From an uncultured bacterium (GTDB lineage Bacteria; Bacteroidota; Bacteroidia; Bacteroidales; Bacteroidaceae): a stretch of DNA of 56,289 nt. Below, piece after piece: positions 1-8,551 of the stretch. A model generated the notes under the pieces. It did no database searches. It worked only from the letters and a program-made list of their open reading frames with translations, and was not told where the DNA came from. Numbering within the stretch: the stretch's first letter is position 1; each line of letters opens with the position of its first letter. The stretch covers positions 1-56,289 of the forward strand of contig CAJMPR010000026.1 of assembly GCA_905215345.1 (NCBI GenBank), written 5' to 3'. Position numbers and translations under genes: made by a program.

Positions 1-42
1 TTAGTGCGTTATTCTAAAAAATCAGGAGAGGAGATTAAGTAA
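1..42 (+). CDS. rplX: 50S ribosomal protein L24, C-terminal end only
   Basis: The window opens inside a gene in frame 1 that encodes LVRYSKKSGEEIK and stops with TAA at 40-42. This tail and its place just before rplE fit uL24, an assembly-initiating protein of the large subunit. The stop codon shares its last base with the first base of the rplE start codon, so the two genes are translationally coupled. The rest of the gene lies outside the window. The call rests on a 13-residue tail plus the conserved spc gene order. Confidence 0.8.
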   Translation, partial: LVRYSKKSGEEIK

Positions 43-599
43 TGAGTAATACTGCTAGCCTTAAGAAAGAATATGCAGAGCGTATTGCGCCTGCATTGAA
101 ATCACAGTTCCAGTATTCTTCTTCTATGCAGGTACCCGTACTTAAGAAGATTGTTATCAATCAAGGTTTAGGTATGGCTGTTGCTGATAAGAAGATAATA
201 GAAGTGGCAATTAATGAAATGAGTGCTATTACAGGTCAAAAAGCTGTAGCAACTGTTTCTCGTAAAGATATTGCAAACTTTAAGTTGCGTAAGAAAATGC
301 CTATTGGTGTTATGGTAACTTTGCGTCGTGAGAGAATGTACGAATTCCTTGAAAAATTAGTTCGTGTAGCTCTTCCTCGTATCCGTGACTTTAAAGGTAT
401 TGAAAGTAAGTTCGATGGCAAAGGTAACTATACCCTTGGTATTCAGGAGCAAATCATTTTTCCTGAAATTAATATCGATAGTATTACCAGAATTCTCGGA
501 ATGAATATTACCTTTGTAACCTCTGCGCAAACAGATGAAGAAGGGTATGCCTTGTTGAAAGAATTCGGTTTACCGTTTAAAAACGCTAAAAAAGATTGA
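42..599 (+). CDS. rplE: 50S ribosomal protein L5
   Basis: uL5 (185 residues) binds 5S rRNA and contacts the P-site tRNA in the central protuberance. The sequence carries the family's typical stretches, including the VLKKIVINQGLG start region, the KAVATVSRKDIANFKLRKKMPIG loop split over residues ~66-90, and GIQEQIIFPEI near residue 135. Length matches bacterial L5. The ATG at 42 overlaps the rplX stop. A purine-rich AGGAGAGGAG lies just upstream, inside rplX coding sequence. Second gene visible in the spc operon. Confidence 0.97.
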   Translation: MSNTASLKKEYAERIAPALKSQFQYSSSMQVPVLKKIVINQGLGMAVADKKIIEVAINEMSAITGQKAVATVSRKDIANFKLRKKMPIGVMVTLRRERMYEFLEKLVRVALPRIRDFKGIESKFDGKGNYTLGIQEQIIFPEINIDSITRILGMNITFVTSAQTDEEGYALLKEFGLPFKNAKKD

Positions 600-603
600 T
601 AAT

Positions 604-903
604 ATGGCAAAGGAATCAATGAAAGCACGTGAAGTAAGACGTGCTAAATTAGTAGCCAAATATGCCGAGAAAAGAGCTGCGTTGAAGCAAATTGTTAGAA
701 CAGGTGATGCTGCTGAAGCTTTTGAAGCTGCACAGAAATTGCAAGACCTGCCTAAGAATTCTAATCCGATTCGCATGCATAACCGTTGTAAATTGACTGG
801 TCGTCCTAAAGGATATATCCGTCAGTTTGGTATCTCCAGAATTCAGTTCCGTGAGATGGCCTCTAACGGTCTTATTCCAGGCGTAAAAAAAGCAAGCTGG
901 TAA
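604..903 (+). CDS. rpsN: 30S ribosomal protein S14, zinc-free long form
   Basis: uS14 (99 residues) is a small-subunit head protein. The C-terminal half has the family block NRCKLTGRPKGYIRQFGISR and ends KKASW. At 99 residues and with only one cysteine it is the long C-minus type, lacking the CxxC...CxxC zinc site of short S14. It lies four bases after rplE. The following spacer (904-957, 54 bases) is among the longest in this part of the operon and contains a small hairpin. Confidence 0.97.
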   Translation: MAKESMKAREVRRAKLVAKYAEKRAALKQIVRTGDAAEAFEAAQKLQDLPKNSNPIRMHNRCKLTGRPKGYIRQFGISRIQFREMASNGLIPGVKKASW

Positions 904-957
904 TTTTGTTTTTTAAATATTGTCAGGGAAGGCCTGATTAATTTAATTTATTTTTAT

Positions 958-1353
958 ATGACTGATCCAATAGCAGATTATTTGACGAGGTTGCGGAACG
1001 CTATTCAAGCGAAGCACAGAGTTGTGGAAGTTCCGGCTTCAAATTTGAAGAAAGAAATCACTAAGATTCTTTTTGAAAAAGGCTACATTCTTAATTATAA
1101 GTTTGTAGAAGATGGTCCCCAAGGTACAATTAAAGTTGCCTTGAAGTATGATCCGGTAAATAAGGTTAACGCTATCAAGAAACTGGAGAGAATATCTTCT
1201 CCAGGTTTGCGTCAATATACCGGTTACAAGGATATGCCGCGTGTTATTAATGGTTTGGGTATTGCTATAATATCTACTTCCAAGGGTGTAATGACCAACA
1301 AAGAAGCCGCTGAACTCAAGATTGGTGGTGAAGTTTTGTGTTATGTATATTAA
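958..1353 (+). CDS. rpsH: 30S ribosomal protein S8
   Basis: uS8 (131 residues) binds helix 21 of 16S rRNA and is an early assembly protein. The start TDPIADYLTRLRNA and the C-terminal GLGIAIISTSKGVMTNKEA are family hallmarks. In E. coli S8 represses the spc operon. Here the 54-base spacer upstream holds a 5-bp stem (TCAGG 923-927, CCTGA 933-937), which could be a control site, but I cannot match it to the known S8 target. The stop is followed by an AGGAGG that serves rplF. Confidence 0.97.
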   Translation: MTDPIADYLTRLRNAIQAKHRVVEVPASNLKKEITKILFEKGYILNYKFVEDGPQGTIKVALKYDPVNKVNAIKKLERISSPGLRQYTGYKDMPRVINGLGIAIISTSKGVMTNKEAAELKIGGEVLCYVY

Positions 1354-1368
1354 TAGGAGGAATTAGCA

Positions 1369-1938
1369 ATGTCAAGAATAGGAAAATTACCCATTAGTAT
1401 TCCCGCAGGAGTAACAGTTACCCTGAAGGATAATGTGGTTACCGTAAAGGGACCCAAAGGTGAAATGAACCAATATGTAGATCCTGCTATCAATGTTGTT
1501 ATCGAAGATGGTCATGTAGTTCTGGCTGAGAATGAAAATGCAATGCTGGATAATCCGAAGCAGAAGCATGCATTCCACGGCTTATACCGTTCATTGGTTC
1601 ACAACATGGTTGTTGGCGTATCTGAAGGATATAAGAAAGAGTTGGAACTTGTCGGTGTAGGTTACCGTGCTTCTAACCAAGGTAATATTATAGAATTGGC
1701 TTTAGGTTATACTCATAATATCTTTATACAGTTACCACCTGAAGTAAAAGTTGAGACTAAATCTGAAAGAAATAAGAATCCTCTTATCATTTTAGAGTCT
1801 TGCGATAAACAATTGCTTGGTCAAGTTTGCTCTAAAATACGCTCTTTCCGTAAGCCTGAACCGTATAAGGGTAAGGGTATTAAGTTTGTTGGCGAAGAAA
1901 TTCGTAGAAAGTCTGGTAAATCAGCCGGTGCTAAATAA
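1369..1938 (+). CDS. rplF: 50S ribosomal protein L6
   Basis: uL6 (189 residues) sits near the sarcin-ricin loop and the factor-binding site. It begins MSRIGKLPISIPAGV and contains the C-terminal block PEPYKGKGIKFVGEEIRRK, both diagnostic. A perfect AGGAGG at 1355-1360 lies eight bases before the ATG. That is notable because Bacteroidota mostly do not rely on Shine-Dalgarno pairing. Spacing to rpsH is 15 bases. Confidence 0.97.
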   Translation: MSRIGKLPISIPAGVTVTLKDNVVTVKGPKGEMNQYVDPAINVVIEDGHVVLAENENAMLDNPKQKHAFHGLYRSLVHNMVVGVSEGYKKELELVGVGYRASNQGNIIELALGYTHNIFIQLPPEVKVETKSERNKNPLIILESCDKQLLGQVCSKIRSFRKPEPYKGKGIKFVGEEIRRKSGKSAGAK

Positions 1939-1958
1939 TCGTTTAAATTGATAGAATT

Positions 1959-2303
1959 ATGACAACAAAAATAGAAAGACGAATTAAGATCAAATATAGA
2001 GTACGTAATAAAATATCCGGTACTGCTGGATGTCCGCGTATGAGTGTCTTTAGAAGTAATAAGCAAATTTATGTTCAGATTATCGACGATTTGTCCGGTA
2101 AGACTTTAGCTGCTGTTTCTTCTTTGGGTATAACTGAAAAAATGCCTAAAAAGGAACAAGCTGTAAAAGTAGGTGAACTGATTGCTAAGAAGGCTCAGGA
2201 AGCAGGCATTACTACTGTTGTTTTCGACCGTAATGGTTACTTGTATCATGGGAGAGTAAAAGAGGTAGCTGATGCTGCCCGTAACGGTGGACTTAAATTT
2301 TAA
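1959..2303 (+). CDS. rplR: 50S ribosomal protein L18
   Basis: uL18 (114 residues) binds 5S rRNA together with L5 in the central protuberance. The N-terminus is basic (KIERRIKIKYRVRNKI), followed by the family blocks RMSVFRSNKQIYVQIIDD and FDRNGYLYHGRVKEVADAAR. Length is normal for a bacterial L18. The gene lies 20 bases after rplF and 5 bases before rpsE. Confidence 0.97.
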   Translation: MTTKIERRIKIKYRVRNKISGTAGCPRMSVFRSNKQIYVQIIDDLSGKTLAAVSSLGITEKMPKKEQAVKVGELIAKKAQEAGITTVVFDRNGYLYHGRVKEVADAARNGGLKF

Positions 2304-2308
2304 TCATT

Positions 2309-2827
2309 ATGGCAGGACTTAATAATAGAGTTAAGATTACAAACGATATAGAACTAAAAGACAGATTGGTTGCTATTAATCGTGTAACCAAAGTAACCAA
2401 AGGTGGTAGAACTTTTAGTTTCTCTGCTATTGTGGTAGTAGGTAATGAAGAGGGTATCATCGGTTGGGGCCTTGGTAAAGCAGGTGAAGTAACTGCTGCT
2501 ATTGCTAAAGGTGTTGAATCTGCAAAGAAGAACCTGACAAAAGTACCAGTGTTGAAAGGTACTGTTCCTCACGAACAATCTGCTAAGTTTGGTGGTGCTG
2601 AAGTATTCATTAAACCGGCTTCTCACGGTACTGGTGTTGTGGCTGGTGGTGCAATGCGTGCAGTGCTTGAAAGTGTTGGTGTAACAGACGTTTTGGCTAA
2701 GTCAAAAGGTTCTTCTAACCCGCACAACTTGGTGAAAGCTACTATCTTGGCATTAAGCGAAATGCGCGATGCCCGTATGGTTGCTCAAAACAGAGGAGTT
2801 AGTATGGAAAAAGTATTTAGAGGATAA
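2309..2827 (+). CDS. rpsE: 30S ribosomal protein S5
   Basis: uS5 (172 residues) is a small-subunit body protein involved in decoding accuracy and mRNA unwinding at the entry channel. The double-stranded RNA-binding domain is visible at about residues 11-75 (RLVAINRVTKVTKGGRTFSF, then GWGLGKAGEVTAAIAKG). The C-terminal domain contains GVTDVLAKSKGSSNPHN. The ATG lies five bases after the rplR stop. Confidence 0.97.
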   Translation: MAGLNNRVKITNDIELKDRLVAINRVTKVTKGGRTFSFSAIVVVGNEEGIIGWGLGKAGEVTAAIAKGVESAKKNLTKVPVLKGTVPHEQSAKFGGAEVFIKPASHGTGVVAGGAMRAVLESVGVTDVLAKSKGSSNPHNLVKATILALSEMRDARMVAQNRGVSMEKVFRG

Positions 2828-2838
2828 GGAGGAAGAAT

Positions 2839-3015
2839 ATGTCGACTATAAAGATTAAACAAATTAAAAGTAGAATTGGTGCTCCTGCTGATCAAAAGAG
2901 AACTCTCGATGCACTGGGACTTCATAAGTTGAATCGTGTGGTTGAACACGAATGCACTCCTTCAATTCTTGGAATGGTGGATAAGGTTAAACACTTGGTT
3001 ACCATTGTTAAGTAA
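2839..3015 (+). CDS. rpmD: 50S ribosomal protein L30 (58 residues)
   Basis: A 58-codon gene reads MSTIKIKQIKSRIGAPADQK, then RTLDALGLHKLNRVVEHECT, and ends in TAA at 3013-3015. The core ...RTLDALGLHKLN...V is the uL30 signature, and the slot between rpsE and rplO is the canonical one. AAGGAGG at 2826-2832 overlaps the rpsE stop region and sits six bases before the ATG, so this small gene also has a strong Shine-Dalgarno-like site. uL30 is a small peripheral large-subunit protein found in most but not all bacteria. Confidence 0.95.
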   Translation: MSTIKIKQIKSRIGAPADQKRTLDALGLHKLNRVVEHECTPSILGMVDKVKHLVTIVK

Positions 3016-3045
3016 TTATTTGTTGAATATAAAACGAATTACAAT

Positions 3046-3492
3046 ATGAATTTAAGTAATTTAAAACCTGCAGAGGGATCTACTAAAACAAGAAAAAGAA
3101 TCGGCCGTGGTACGGGTTCTGGCTTGGGAGGTACTTCTACCAGAGGTCATAAAGGAGCTAAATCAAGATCTGGATATTCTAAGAAAGTTGGTTTTGAAGG
3201 TGGTCAGATGCCTCTTCAACGTCGTGTCCCTAAGTTCGGCTTTAAAAATATCAACCGTGTAGAGTATAAAGCTATCAACTTGGATACAATTCAGAAATTG
3301 GCTGAAGTTAAGAATTTGCAGACTGTAGGTATCAATGACTTTGTTGCTGCTGGCTTCATTTCTTCAAACCAGTTGGTAAAAGTATTAGGTAACGGAACTT
3401 TGACTGCTAAGTTGGATGTACAGGCACATGCTTTCTCTAAGACTGCTGTTGCTGCCATCGAAGCTGCTGGTGGACAAGTAGTAAAACTCTAA
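3046..3492 (+). CDS. rplO: 50S ribosomal protein L15
   Basis: uL15 (148 residues) is a late-assembling large-subunit protein with an extended Gly/Arg/Lys-rich N-terminus. Here that is the region of RKRIGRGTGSGLGGTSTRGH at about residues 17-36. The globular C-terminal half ends in ATAAIEAAGG-like sequence (VAAIEAAGGQVVKL). Length and position before secY are typical. Confidence 0.97.
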   Translation: MNLSNLKPAEGSTKTRKRIGRGTGSGLGGTSTRGHKGAKSRSGYSKKVGFEGGQMPLQRRVPKFGFKNINRVEYKAINLDTIQKLAEVKNLQTVGINDFVAAGFISSNQLVKVLGNGTLTAKLDVQAHAFSKTAVAAIEAAGGQVVKL

Positions 3493-3496
3493 TTCG

Positions 3497-4840
3497 ATGA
3501 GAAAAGCTATTGAAACATTAAAGAATATATGGAAAATTGAGGATCTGAGACAACGGATCCTCATTACCATATTGTTTGTGGCGATTTACCGTTTTGGTTC
3601 GTATATTGTATTGCCGGGTATTAATCCGTCAATGCTGACGCAATTGCACCAACAAACAAGCGAGGGTCTTTTAGCCTTGTTAAACATGTTTTCCGGAGGA
3701 GCATTTTCTAATGCATCTATTTTTGCATTGGGTATCATGCCTTATATCTCCGCTTCCATTGTGATTCAGTTGCTGGGTATTGCGGTACCGTATTTCCAGA
3801 AATTGCAGCGTGAAGGTGAGAGTGGTAGAAGAAAAATGAATCAGTATACTCGTTATTTGACGATTATTATATTATTGGTTCAAGCTCCTTCTTATTTGCT
3901 CAATCTTAAAATGCAGGCTGGTCCTTCCTTAAATGCTTCATTAGATTGGACTCTGTTCATGATTACTTCTACCATTATTTTGGCGGCTGGAAGTATGTTT
4001 ATTTTGTGGCTTGGTGAGAGAATCACAGATAAGGGAATTGGTAATGGTATCTCCTTGATTATTATGGTGGGTATTATTGCTCGTTTGCCGCAGTCTTTAT
4101 TCCAGGAATTGATTTCTCGTATGACTGATAAGACTGGTGGATTGGTAATGTTTCTGATTGAATTGGTAGTCTTGTTGCTTGTGATTGCATTTGCTATTCT
4201 TTTGGTGCAAGGTACAAGAAAGATTCCTGTTCAGTATGCAAAGAAGATTGTAGGTAACAAACAATATGGAGGCGCAAGACAGTATATTCCTTTGAAAGTG
4301 AATGCTGCCAATGTGATGCCTATCATTTTTGCTCAAGCGATTATGTTTATACCTATCACTCTTGTTGGATTCTCGAATGTAAATAATGCAAGCGGTTTTA
4401 TACATGCATTAACTGATCATACAAGCTTTTGGTACAATTTGATCTTTGCGGTATTGATTATATTGTTTACGTATTTCTATACTGCAATTACCATTAACCC
4501 GACTCAGATGGCTGAAGATATGAAGAGAAATAATGGTTTCATTCCGGGTATCAAACCAGGGAAACAAACTGCTGAGTATATTGATGTGATTATGTCACGC
4601 ATTACTCTGCCGGGTTCTTTCTTCTTGGCTTTGGTTGCTATTATGCCTGCATTTGCAGGTCTATTCGGTGTGAAGGCTGAATTTGCTCAATTCTTCGGTG
4701 GTACATCTTTGTTGATTCTTGTAGGTGTGGTTCTTGATACTCTCCAGCAGGTTGAAAGTCATTTGTTGATGAGACATTATGACGGTTTGCTGAAATCCGG
4801 ACGTATCAAAGGCCGTAGTGGCGCTGTAGCTGCATATTAA
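3497..4840 (+). CDS. secY: Preprotein translocase channel subunit SecY
   Basis: SecY (447 residues) forms the protein-conducting channel of the Sec translocon in the inner membrane. Ten hydrophobic segments can be traced. Family blocks include GIMPYISASIVIQLL in TM2 and GERITDKGIGNGISLIIMVGI in the loop before TM5. The C-terminal LLMRHYDGLLKSGRIKGRSG matches the ribosome-facing tail. The ATG lies four bases after the rplO stop, so expression is coupled to ribosomal proteins, the usual arrangement. Confidence 0.98.
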   Translation: MRKAIETLKNIWKIEDLRQRILITILFVAIYRFGSYIVLPGINPSMLTQLHQQTSEGLLALLNMFSGGAFSNASIFALGIMPYISASIVIQLLGIAVPYFQKLQREGESGRRKMNQYTRYLTIIILLVQAPSYLLNLKMQAGPSLNASLDWTLFMITSTIILAAGSMFILWLGERITDKGIGNGISLIIMVGIIARLPQSLFQELISRMTDKTGGLVMFLIELVVLLLVIAFAILLVQGTRKIPVQYAKKIVGNKQYGGARQYIPLKVNAANVMPIIFAQAIMFIPITLVGFSNVNNASGFIHALTDHTSFWYNLIFAVLIILFTYFYTAITINPTQMAEDMKRNNGFIPGIKPGKQTAEYIDVIMSRITLPGSFFLALVAIMPAFAGLFGVKAEFAQFFGGTSLLILVGVVLDTLQQVESHLLMRHYDGLLKSGRIKGRSGAVAAY

Positions 4841-4853
4841 TCTTTATTGAAGA

Positions 4854-5654
4854 ATGATATTTCTTAAAACTGAAGATGAAATAGAACTGCTCCGTAAGAG
4901 TAATTTGCTTGTGGGAAAAACATTGGCTGAGATAGCTAAGGTTATAAAGCCCGGAGTTACTACAAAAGAGCTGGATCGAGTGGCTGAAGAGTTCATTAGA
5001 GATAATGGTGCTGTTCCTACTTTTAAAGGTTTTCCTAATCAATATGGTGATCCATTTCCAGCTTCAATTTGTACTTCTGTAAATGAACAGGTAGTGCATG
5101 GTATACCGAGTGATGATGTGGTACTAAAAGAAGGTGATATTGTTTCTATTGACTGTGGTACTTACATGAATGGCTTTTGCGGTGATTCTGCTTACACATT
5201 TTGTGTAGGTGAAGTTGATGAGGATATTCGCAAATTATTGGAGGTTACTAAAGATGCATTATATATAGGAATTCAGAATGCCGTGCAAGGTAAACGATTA
5301 GGTGATATCGGATATGCGATACAGCAACATTGTGAGTCTAATTCTTTTGGTGTAGTGCGTGAGTTTGTTGGCCATGGTATTGGTAAAGAAATGCATGAGG
5401 ATCCTCAGGTTCCGAATTACGGAAAGCGTGGTTATGGGACAATGTTGAAAAAGGGGCTTTGTATAGCAATTGAACCGATGATTACGTTGGGTAGCAGACA
5501 AATAGTAATGGAGAATGACGGCTGGACAGTGAGAACTAAAGATCGTAAATGTGCTGCTCATTTTGAGCATACGATAGCGGTCGGAACAGGTGATGCTGAT
5601 ATTTTGTCATCATTCAAATTCATTGAAGAAGTATTAGGAAATAAAGCAATTTAA
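4854..5654 (+). CDS. map: Type I methionine aminopeptidase
   Basis: Removes the initiator methionine from nascent proteins (266 residues, cytosolic). The dinuclear metal site is complete: Asp in SIDCGT, Asp in FCGDSAYTF, His in FVGHGIGKEMHEDP, Glu in IAIEPM and Glu in HFEHT. There is no N-terminal extension, so it is the short type Ia form. Its position between secY and infA is common in Bacteroidota and Firmicutes spc operons. It starts 13 bases after secY. Confidence 0.97.
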   Translation: MIFLKTEDEIELLRKSNLLVGKTLAEIAKVIKPGVTTKELDRVAEEFIRDNGAVPTFKGFPNQYGDPFPASICTSVNEQVVHGIPSDDVVLKEGDIVSIDCGTYMNGFCGDSAYTFCVGEVDEDIRKLLEVTKDALYIGIQNAVQGKRLGDIGYAIQQHCESNSFGVVREFVGHGIGKEMHEDPQVPNYGKRGYGTMLKKGLCIAIEPMITLGSRQIVMENDGWTVRTKDRKCAAHFEHTIAVGTGDADILSSFKFIEEVLGNKAI

Positions 5655-5663
5655 GAAATTAAT

Positions 5664-5882
5664 ATGGCAAAGCAATCTGCAATAGAACAAGATGGAGTTA
5701 TAGTTGAAGCATTGTCTAATGCAATGTTTCGTGTTGAATTAGAAAACGGACATGAGATTACTGCTCATATTTCTGGTAAGATGAGAATGCATTACATTAA
5801 AATCCTACCGGGTGATAAAGTAAGAGTCGAAATGTCTCCTTACGACTTATCGAAAGGAAGAATTGTATTTAGATATAAATAA
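5664..5882 (+). CDS. infA: Translation initiation factor IF-1
   Basis: IF-1 (72 residues) is a single OB-fold protein that occupies the ribosomal A site during initiation. The sequence matches the family end to end: MAKQSAIEQDGVIVEALSNA, then LENGHEITAHISGKMRMHYI and GDKVRVEMSPYDLSKGRI. It lies nine bases after map and eight before rpmJ. Confidence 0.98.
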   Translation: MAKQSAIEQDGVIVEALSNAMFRVELENGHEITAHISGKMRMHYIKILPGDKVRVEMSPYDLSKGRIVFRYK

Positions 5883-5890
5883 AATAAGAT

Positions 5891-6007
5891 ATGAAAGTAA
5901 GAGCATCATTAAAGAAACGTACGCCAGAATGTAAGATCGTTAGACGTAATGGCCGTTTGTATGTTATTAACAAGAAAAATCCTAAGTATAAACAACGTCA
6001 AGGATAA
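5891..6007 (+). CDS. rpmJ: 50S ribosomal protein L36, zinc-free form (38 residues)
   Basis: A 38-codon gene reads MKVRASLKKRTPECKIVRRN and ends NPKYKQRQG. This is bL36, the smallest large-subunit protein. The zinc-binding form has CxxC...C...H; here only one cysteine (Cys14) remains and the His position is Tyr (PKYKQRQG instead of PKHKQRQG). It is therefore the C-minus form, in keeping with the C-minus rpsN in the same operon. It sits in the usual place between infA and rpsM. Confidence 0.95.
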   Translation: MKVRASLKKRTPECKIVRRNGRLYVINKKNPKYKQRQG

Positions 6008-6012
6008 TTTAT

Positions 6013-6020
6013 TATTTTTG
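6013..6020 (+). promoter_or_regulatory. Possible internal promoter -7 box before rpsM
   Basis: TATTTTTG fits the Bacteroides -7 consensus TAnnTTTG and lies in the 33-base gap between rpmJ and rpsM, 21 bases before the rpsM ATG. No TTTG is found 19-21 bases upstream, so it would be a weak promoter at most. In an AT-rich gap it may be chance. Confidence 0.3.
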
Positions 6021-6040
6021 CAAAAAAAATAATTTAGTAT

Positions 6041-6421
6041 ATGGCTATAAGAATAGTTGGTGTAGATTTACCTCAGAATAAAAGAGGTGAAATTGCGTTG
6101 ACCTATGTATATGGAATAGGTCGCAGTAGTTCAGCAAAAATTTTAGATAAAGCTGGTGTAGATAAAGATCTGAAGGTTAAAGACTGGACAGATGATCAAG
6201 CTGCTAAGATTCGTGAGATTATCGGTGCAGAGTATAAAGTAGAAGGTGATCTTCGTTCTGAAATCCAATTGAACATTAAGCGATTAATGGATATTGGTTG
6301 TTACCGTGGTGTACGTCATCGTATTGGTCTGCCGGTTAGAGGTCAGAGCACTAAGAACAATGCACGTACTCGTAAGGGTAGAAAGAAAACCGTTGCTAAT
6401 AAGAAAAAAGCTACTAAATAA
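6041..6421 (+). CDS. rpsM: 30S ribosomal protein S13
   Basis: uS13 (126 residues) lies at the top of the small-subunit head and forms bridges to the large subunit. The start [20 protein letters not shown] and the block [20 protein letters not shown] are diagnostic, followed by a Lys-rich tail. It begins the alpha-operon part of the cluster (rpsM-rpsK-rpsD-rpoA-rplQ). Confidence 0.98.
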
Positions 6422-6432
6422 TAATTGTTGAT

Positions 6433-6822
6433 ATGGCAAAAAAAACAGTTGCAGCAAAAAAGAGAAATGTAAAAGTAGATGCTAATGGACAGTTGCACGT
6501 TCATTCATCTTTTAACAACATTATTGTTTCTCTGGCAAATAGCGAAGGTCAGATTATTTCTTGGTCTTCTGCCGGAAAGATGGGATTTAGAGGTTCTAAG
6601 AAGAATACTCCTTATGCAGCGCAGATGGCTGCCCAGGATTGTGCTAAAATAGCATTCGATCTTGGCCTGAGAAAGGTAAAAGCGTATGTGAAAGGTCCGG
6701 GTAACGGTCGTGAATCTGCTATCAGAACTATCCACGGTGCTGGTATCGAGGTTACTGAAATCATTGACGTAACTCCGCTTCCACATAATGGTTGTCGTCC
6801 TCCTAAAAGACGTAGAGTTTAA
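6433..6822 (+). CDS. rpsK: 30S ribosomal protein S11
   Basis: uS11 (129 residues) lines the platform near the mRNA exit. After a basic leader, the sequence shows the family blocks [39 protein letters not shown] and the C-terminal [16 protein letters not shown]. It lies 11 bases after rpsM. The next gap (6823-6938) is long for this operon. Confidence 0.98.
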
Positions 6823-6938
6823 GATTTACCTTTAATAAGAATGAAACTTGATTTTGTTATTGGATTGTAAATTCTTCTCTGCAATCGCGGCTGCAACAAA
6901 TTGAGTTCATGAATAAACAATTAAATATTTAAAAAGAA

Positions 6939-7544
6939 ATGGCTAGATATACTGGACCAAAATCAAGAATAGCCCGTAAATTCGGTGAAGGTATCTTTGG
7001 AGCTGATAAAGTTTTGTCGAAGAAAAACTATCCTCCCGGACAGCACGGAAATTCAAGAAAAAGAAAAACTTCTGAATATGGTATTCAGCTTCGTGAGAAA
7101 CAGAAAGCTAAATATACTTATGGAGTATTAGAAAAACAATTCCGCAATTTGTTCGAAAAGGCAGCTACAGCTAAAGGTATTACCGGTGAGGTACTTCTCC
7201 AGATGCTTGAAGGTCGTCTTGACAACCTTGTGTTCCGTTTGGGTATTGCTCCTACACGTGCAGCTGCTCGTCAGTTGGTAAGCCACAGACACATTACGGT
7301 TGACGGACAGGTAGTGAACATTCCTTCATACGCAGTTAAACCGGGGCAGTTGATTGGCGTTCGTGAAAGATCTAAATCTTTGGAAGTAATTGCTAATTCT
7401 CTCGCTGGTTTCAATCACAGCAAATATGCTTGGTTGGAATGGGATGAAGCTTCAAAGGTAGGCAAATTGTTGCACATTCCTGAAAGAGCAGACATTCCTG
7501 AAAACATTAAAGAGCATTTGATTGTTGAATTGTATTCTAAATAA
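6939..7544 (+). CDS. rpsD: 30S ribosomal protein S4
   Basis: uS4 (201 residues) nucleates small-subunit assembly and in many bacteria represses its own operon. The N-terminal ARYTGPKSRIARKFGE lacks the zinc-binding cysteines found in some S4 proteins. The S4 RNA-binding domain is clear at about residues 91-150 (LEGRLDNLVFRLGIAPTRAA, then VSHRHITVDGQ). The 116-base untranslated gap before it (6823-6938) is the natural place for a leader control element, but I see no motif there that I can name. Confidence 0.98.
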   Translation: MARYTGPKSRIARKFGEGIFGADKVLSKKNYPPGQHGNSRKRKTSEYGIQLREKQKAKYTYGVLEKQFRNLFEKAATAKGITGEVLLQMLEGRLDNLVFRLGIAPTRAAARQLVSHRHITVDGQVVNIPSYAVKPGQLIGVRERSKSLEVIANSLAGFNHSKYAWLEWDEASKVGKLLHIPERADIPENIKEHLIVELYSK

Positions 7545-7555
7545 TAATTAATTTC

Positions 7556-8548
7556 ATGGCGATATTAGCATTTCAAAAACCTGATAAAGTATTAATGTTG
7601 GAAGCGGATGCCAAATTCGGTAAATTCGAATTTCGTCCCTTGGAACCCGGTTTTGGTATTACCGTTGGTAATGCTTTGCGCCGTATCCTCCTTTCTTCAT
7701 TAGAAGGTTTTGCTATCACCACTATCCGCATAGAAGGTGTTGAGCACGAATTTTCTAGTGTTCCTGGAGTAAAAGAGGATGTTACCAACATTATCTTGAA
7801 TCTGAAACAAGTGAGATTCAAGCAAGTAGTTGAAGAATTCGAGAGCGAAAAAGTGAGCATCACTGTCGAGAATTCAAGTGAATTTAAAGCAGGTGACATA
7901 GGTAAGTATTTGACTGGATTTGAAGTGTTAAATCCGGAATTAGTTATTTGTCATTTAGATTCTAAGGCAACTATGCAGATTGATATTACTATTAACAAAG
8001 GTCGTGGATATGTTCCTGCTGATGAAAATCGCGAATATTGCACGGATGTTAATGTAATTCCAATCGACTCTATTTATACACCGATACGTAATGTCAAGTA
8101 TGCTGTAGAAAACTTCCGTGTAGAACAGAAGACTGACTACGAAAAGCTAGTGCTTGAGATTAGTACCGACGGTTCTATACACCCGAAGGAAGCGCTGAAA
8201 GAAGCTGCAAAAATTCTGATCTACCACTTCATGTTGTTCTCTGATGAGAAGATCACGCTTGAAAGTAACGATACTGATGGCAATGAAGAGTTTGACGAAG
8301 AAGTATTGCATATGCGTCAGCTGTTGAAGACTAAGCTTGTTGATATGGACTTGTCAGTTCGTGCCCTCAACTGTTTGAAGGCTGCTGATGTAGAAACTCT
8401 CGGCGACTTGGTACAATTCAACAAAACTGACCTGTTGAAGTTCAGAAACTTCGGAAAGAAATCGCTTACCGAGCTTGATGATTTGCTGGAAAGTCTGAAT
8501 CTGTCGTTTGGAACCGATATTTCTAAATATAAATTAGATAAAGAATAA
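7556..8548 (+). CDS. rpoA: RNA polymerase alpha subunit
   Basis: RpoA (330 residues) dimerises to start RNA polymerase assembly and contacts upstream promoter DNA and activators. The N-terminal domain carries the dimerisation block GFGITVGNALRRILLSSLEG. The C-terminal domain (about 250-325) has the helix-hairpin-helix region VRALNCLKAADVETLGDLVQ and FGKKSLTELDDLLESLNLSF. The acidic linker between domains (DGNEEFDEE) is short. It starts 11 bases after rpsD. Confidence 0.98.
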   Translation: MAILAFQKPDKVLMLEADAKFGKFEFRPLEPGFGITVGNALRRILLSSLEGFAITTIRIEGVEHEFSSVPGVKEDVTNIILNLKQVRFKQVVEEFESEKVSITVENSSEFKAGDIGKYLTGFEVLNPELVICHLDSKATMQIDITINKGRGYVPADENREYCTDVNVIPIDSIYTPIRNVKYAVENFRVEQKTDYEKLVLEISTDGSIHPKEALKEAAKILIYHFMLFSDEKITLESNDTDGNEEFDEEVLHMRQLLKTKLVDMDLSVRALNCLKAADVETLGDLVQFNKTDLLKFRNFGKKSLTELDDLLESLNLSFGTDISKYKLDKE

Positions 8549-8551
8549 AAA

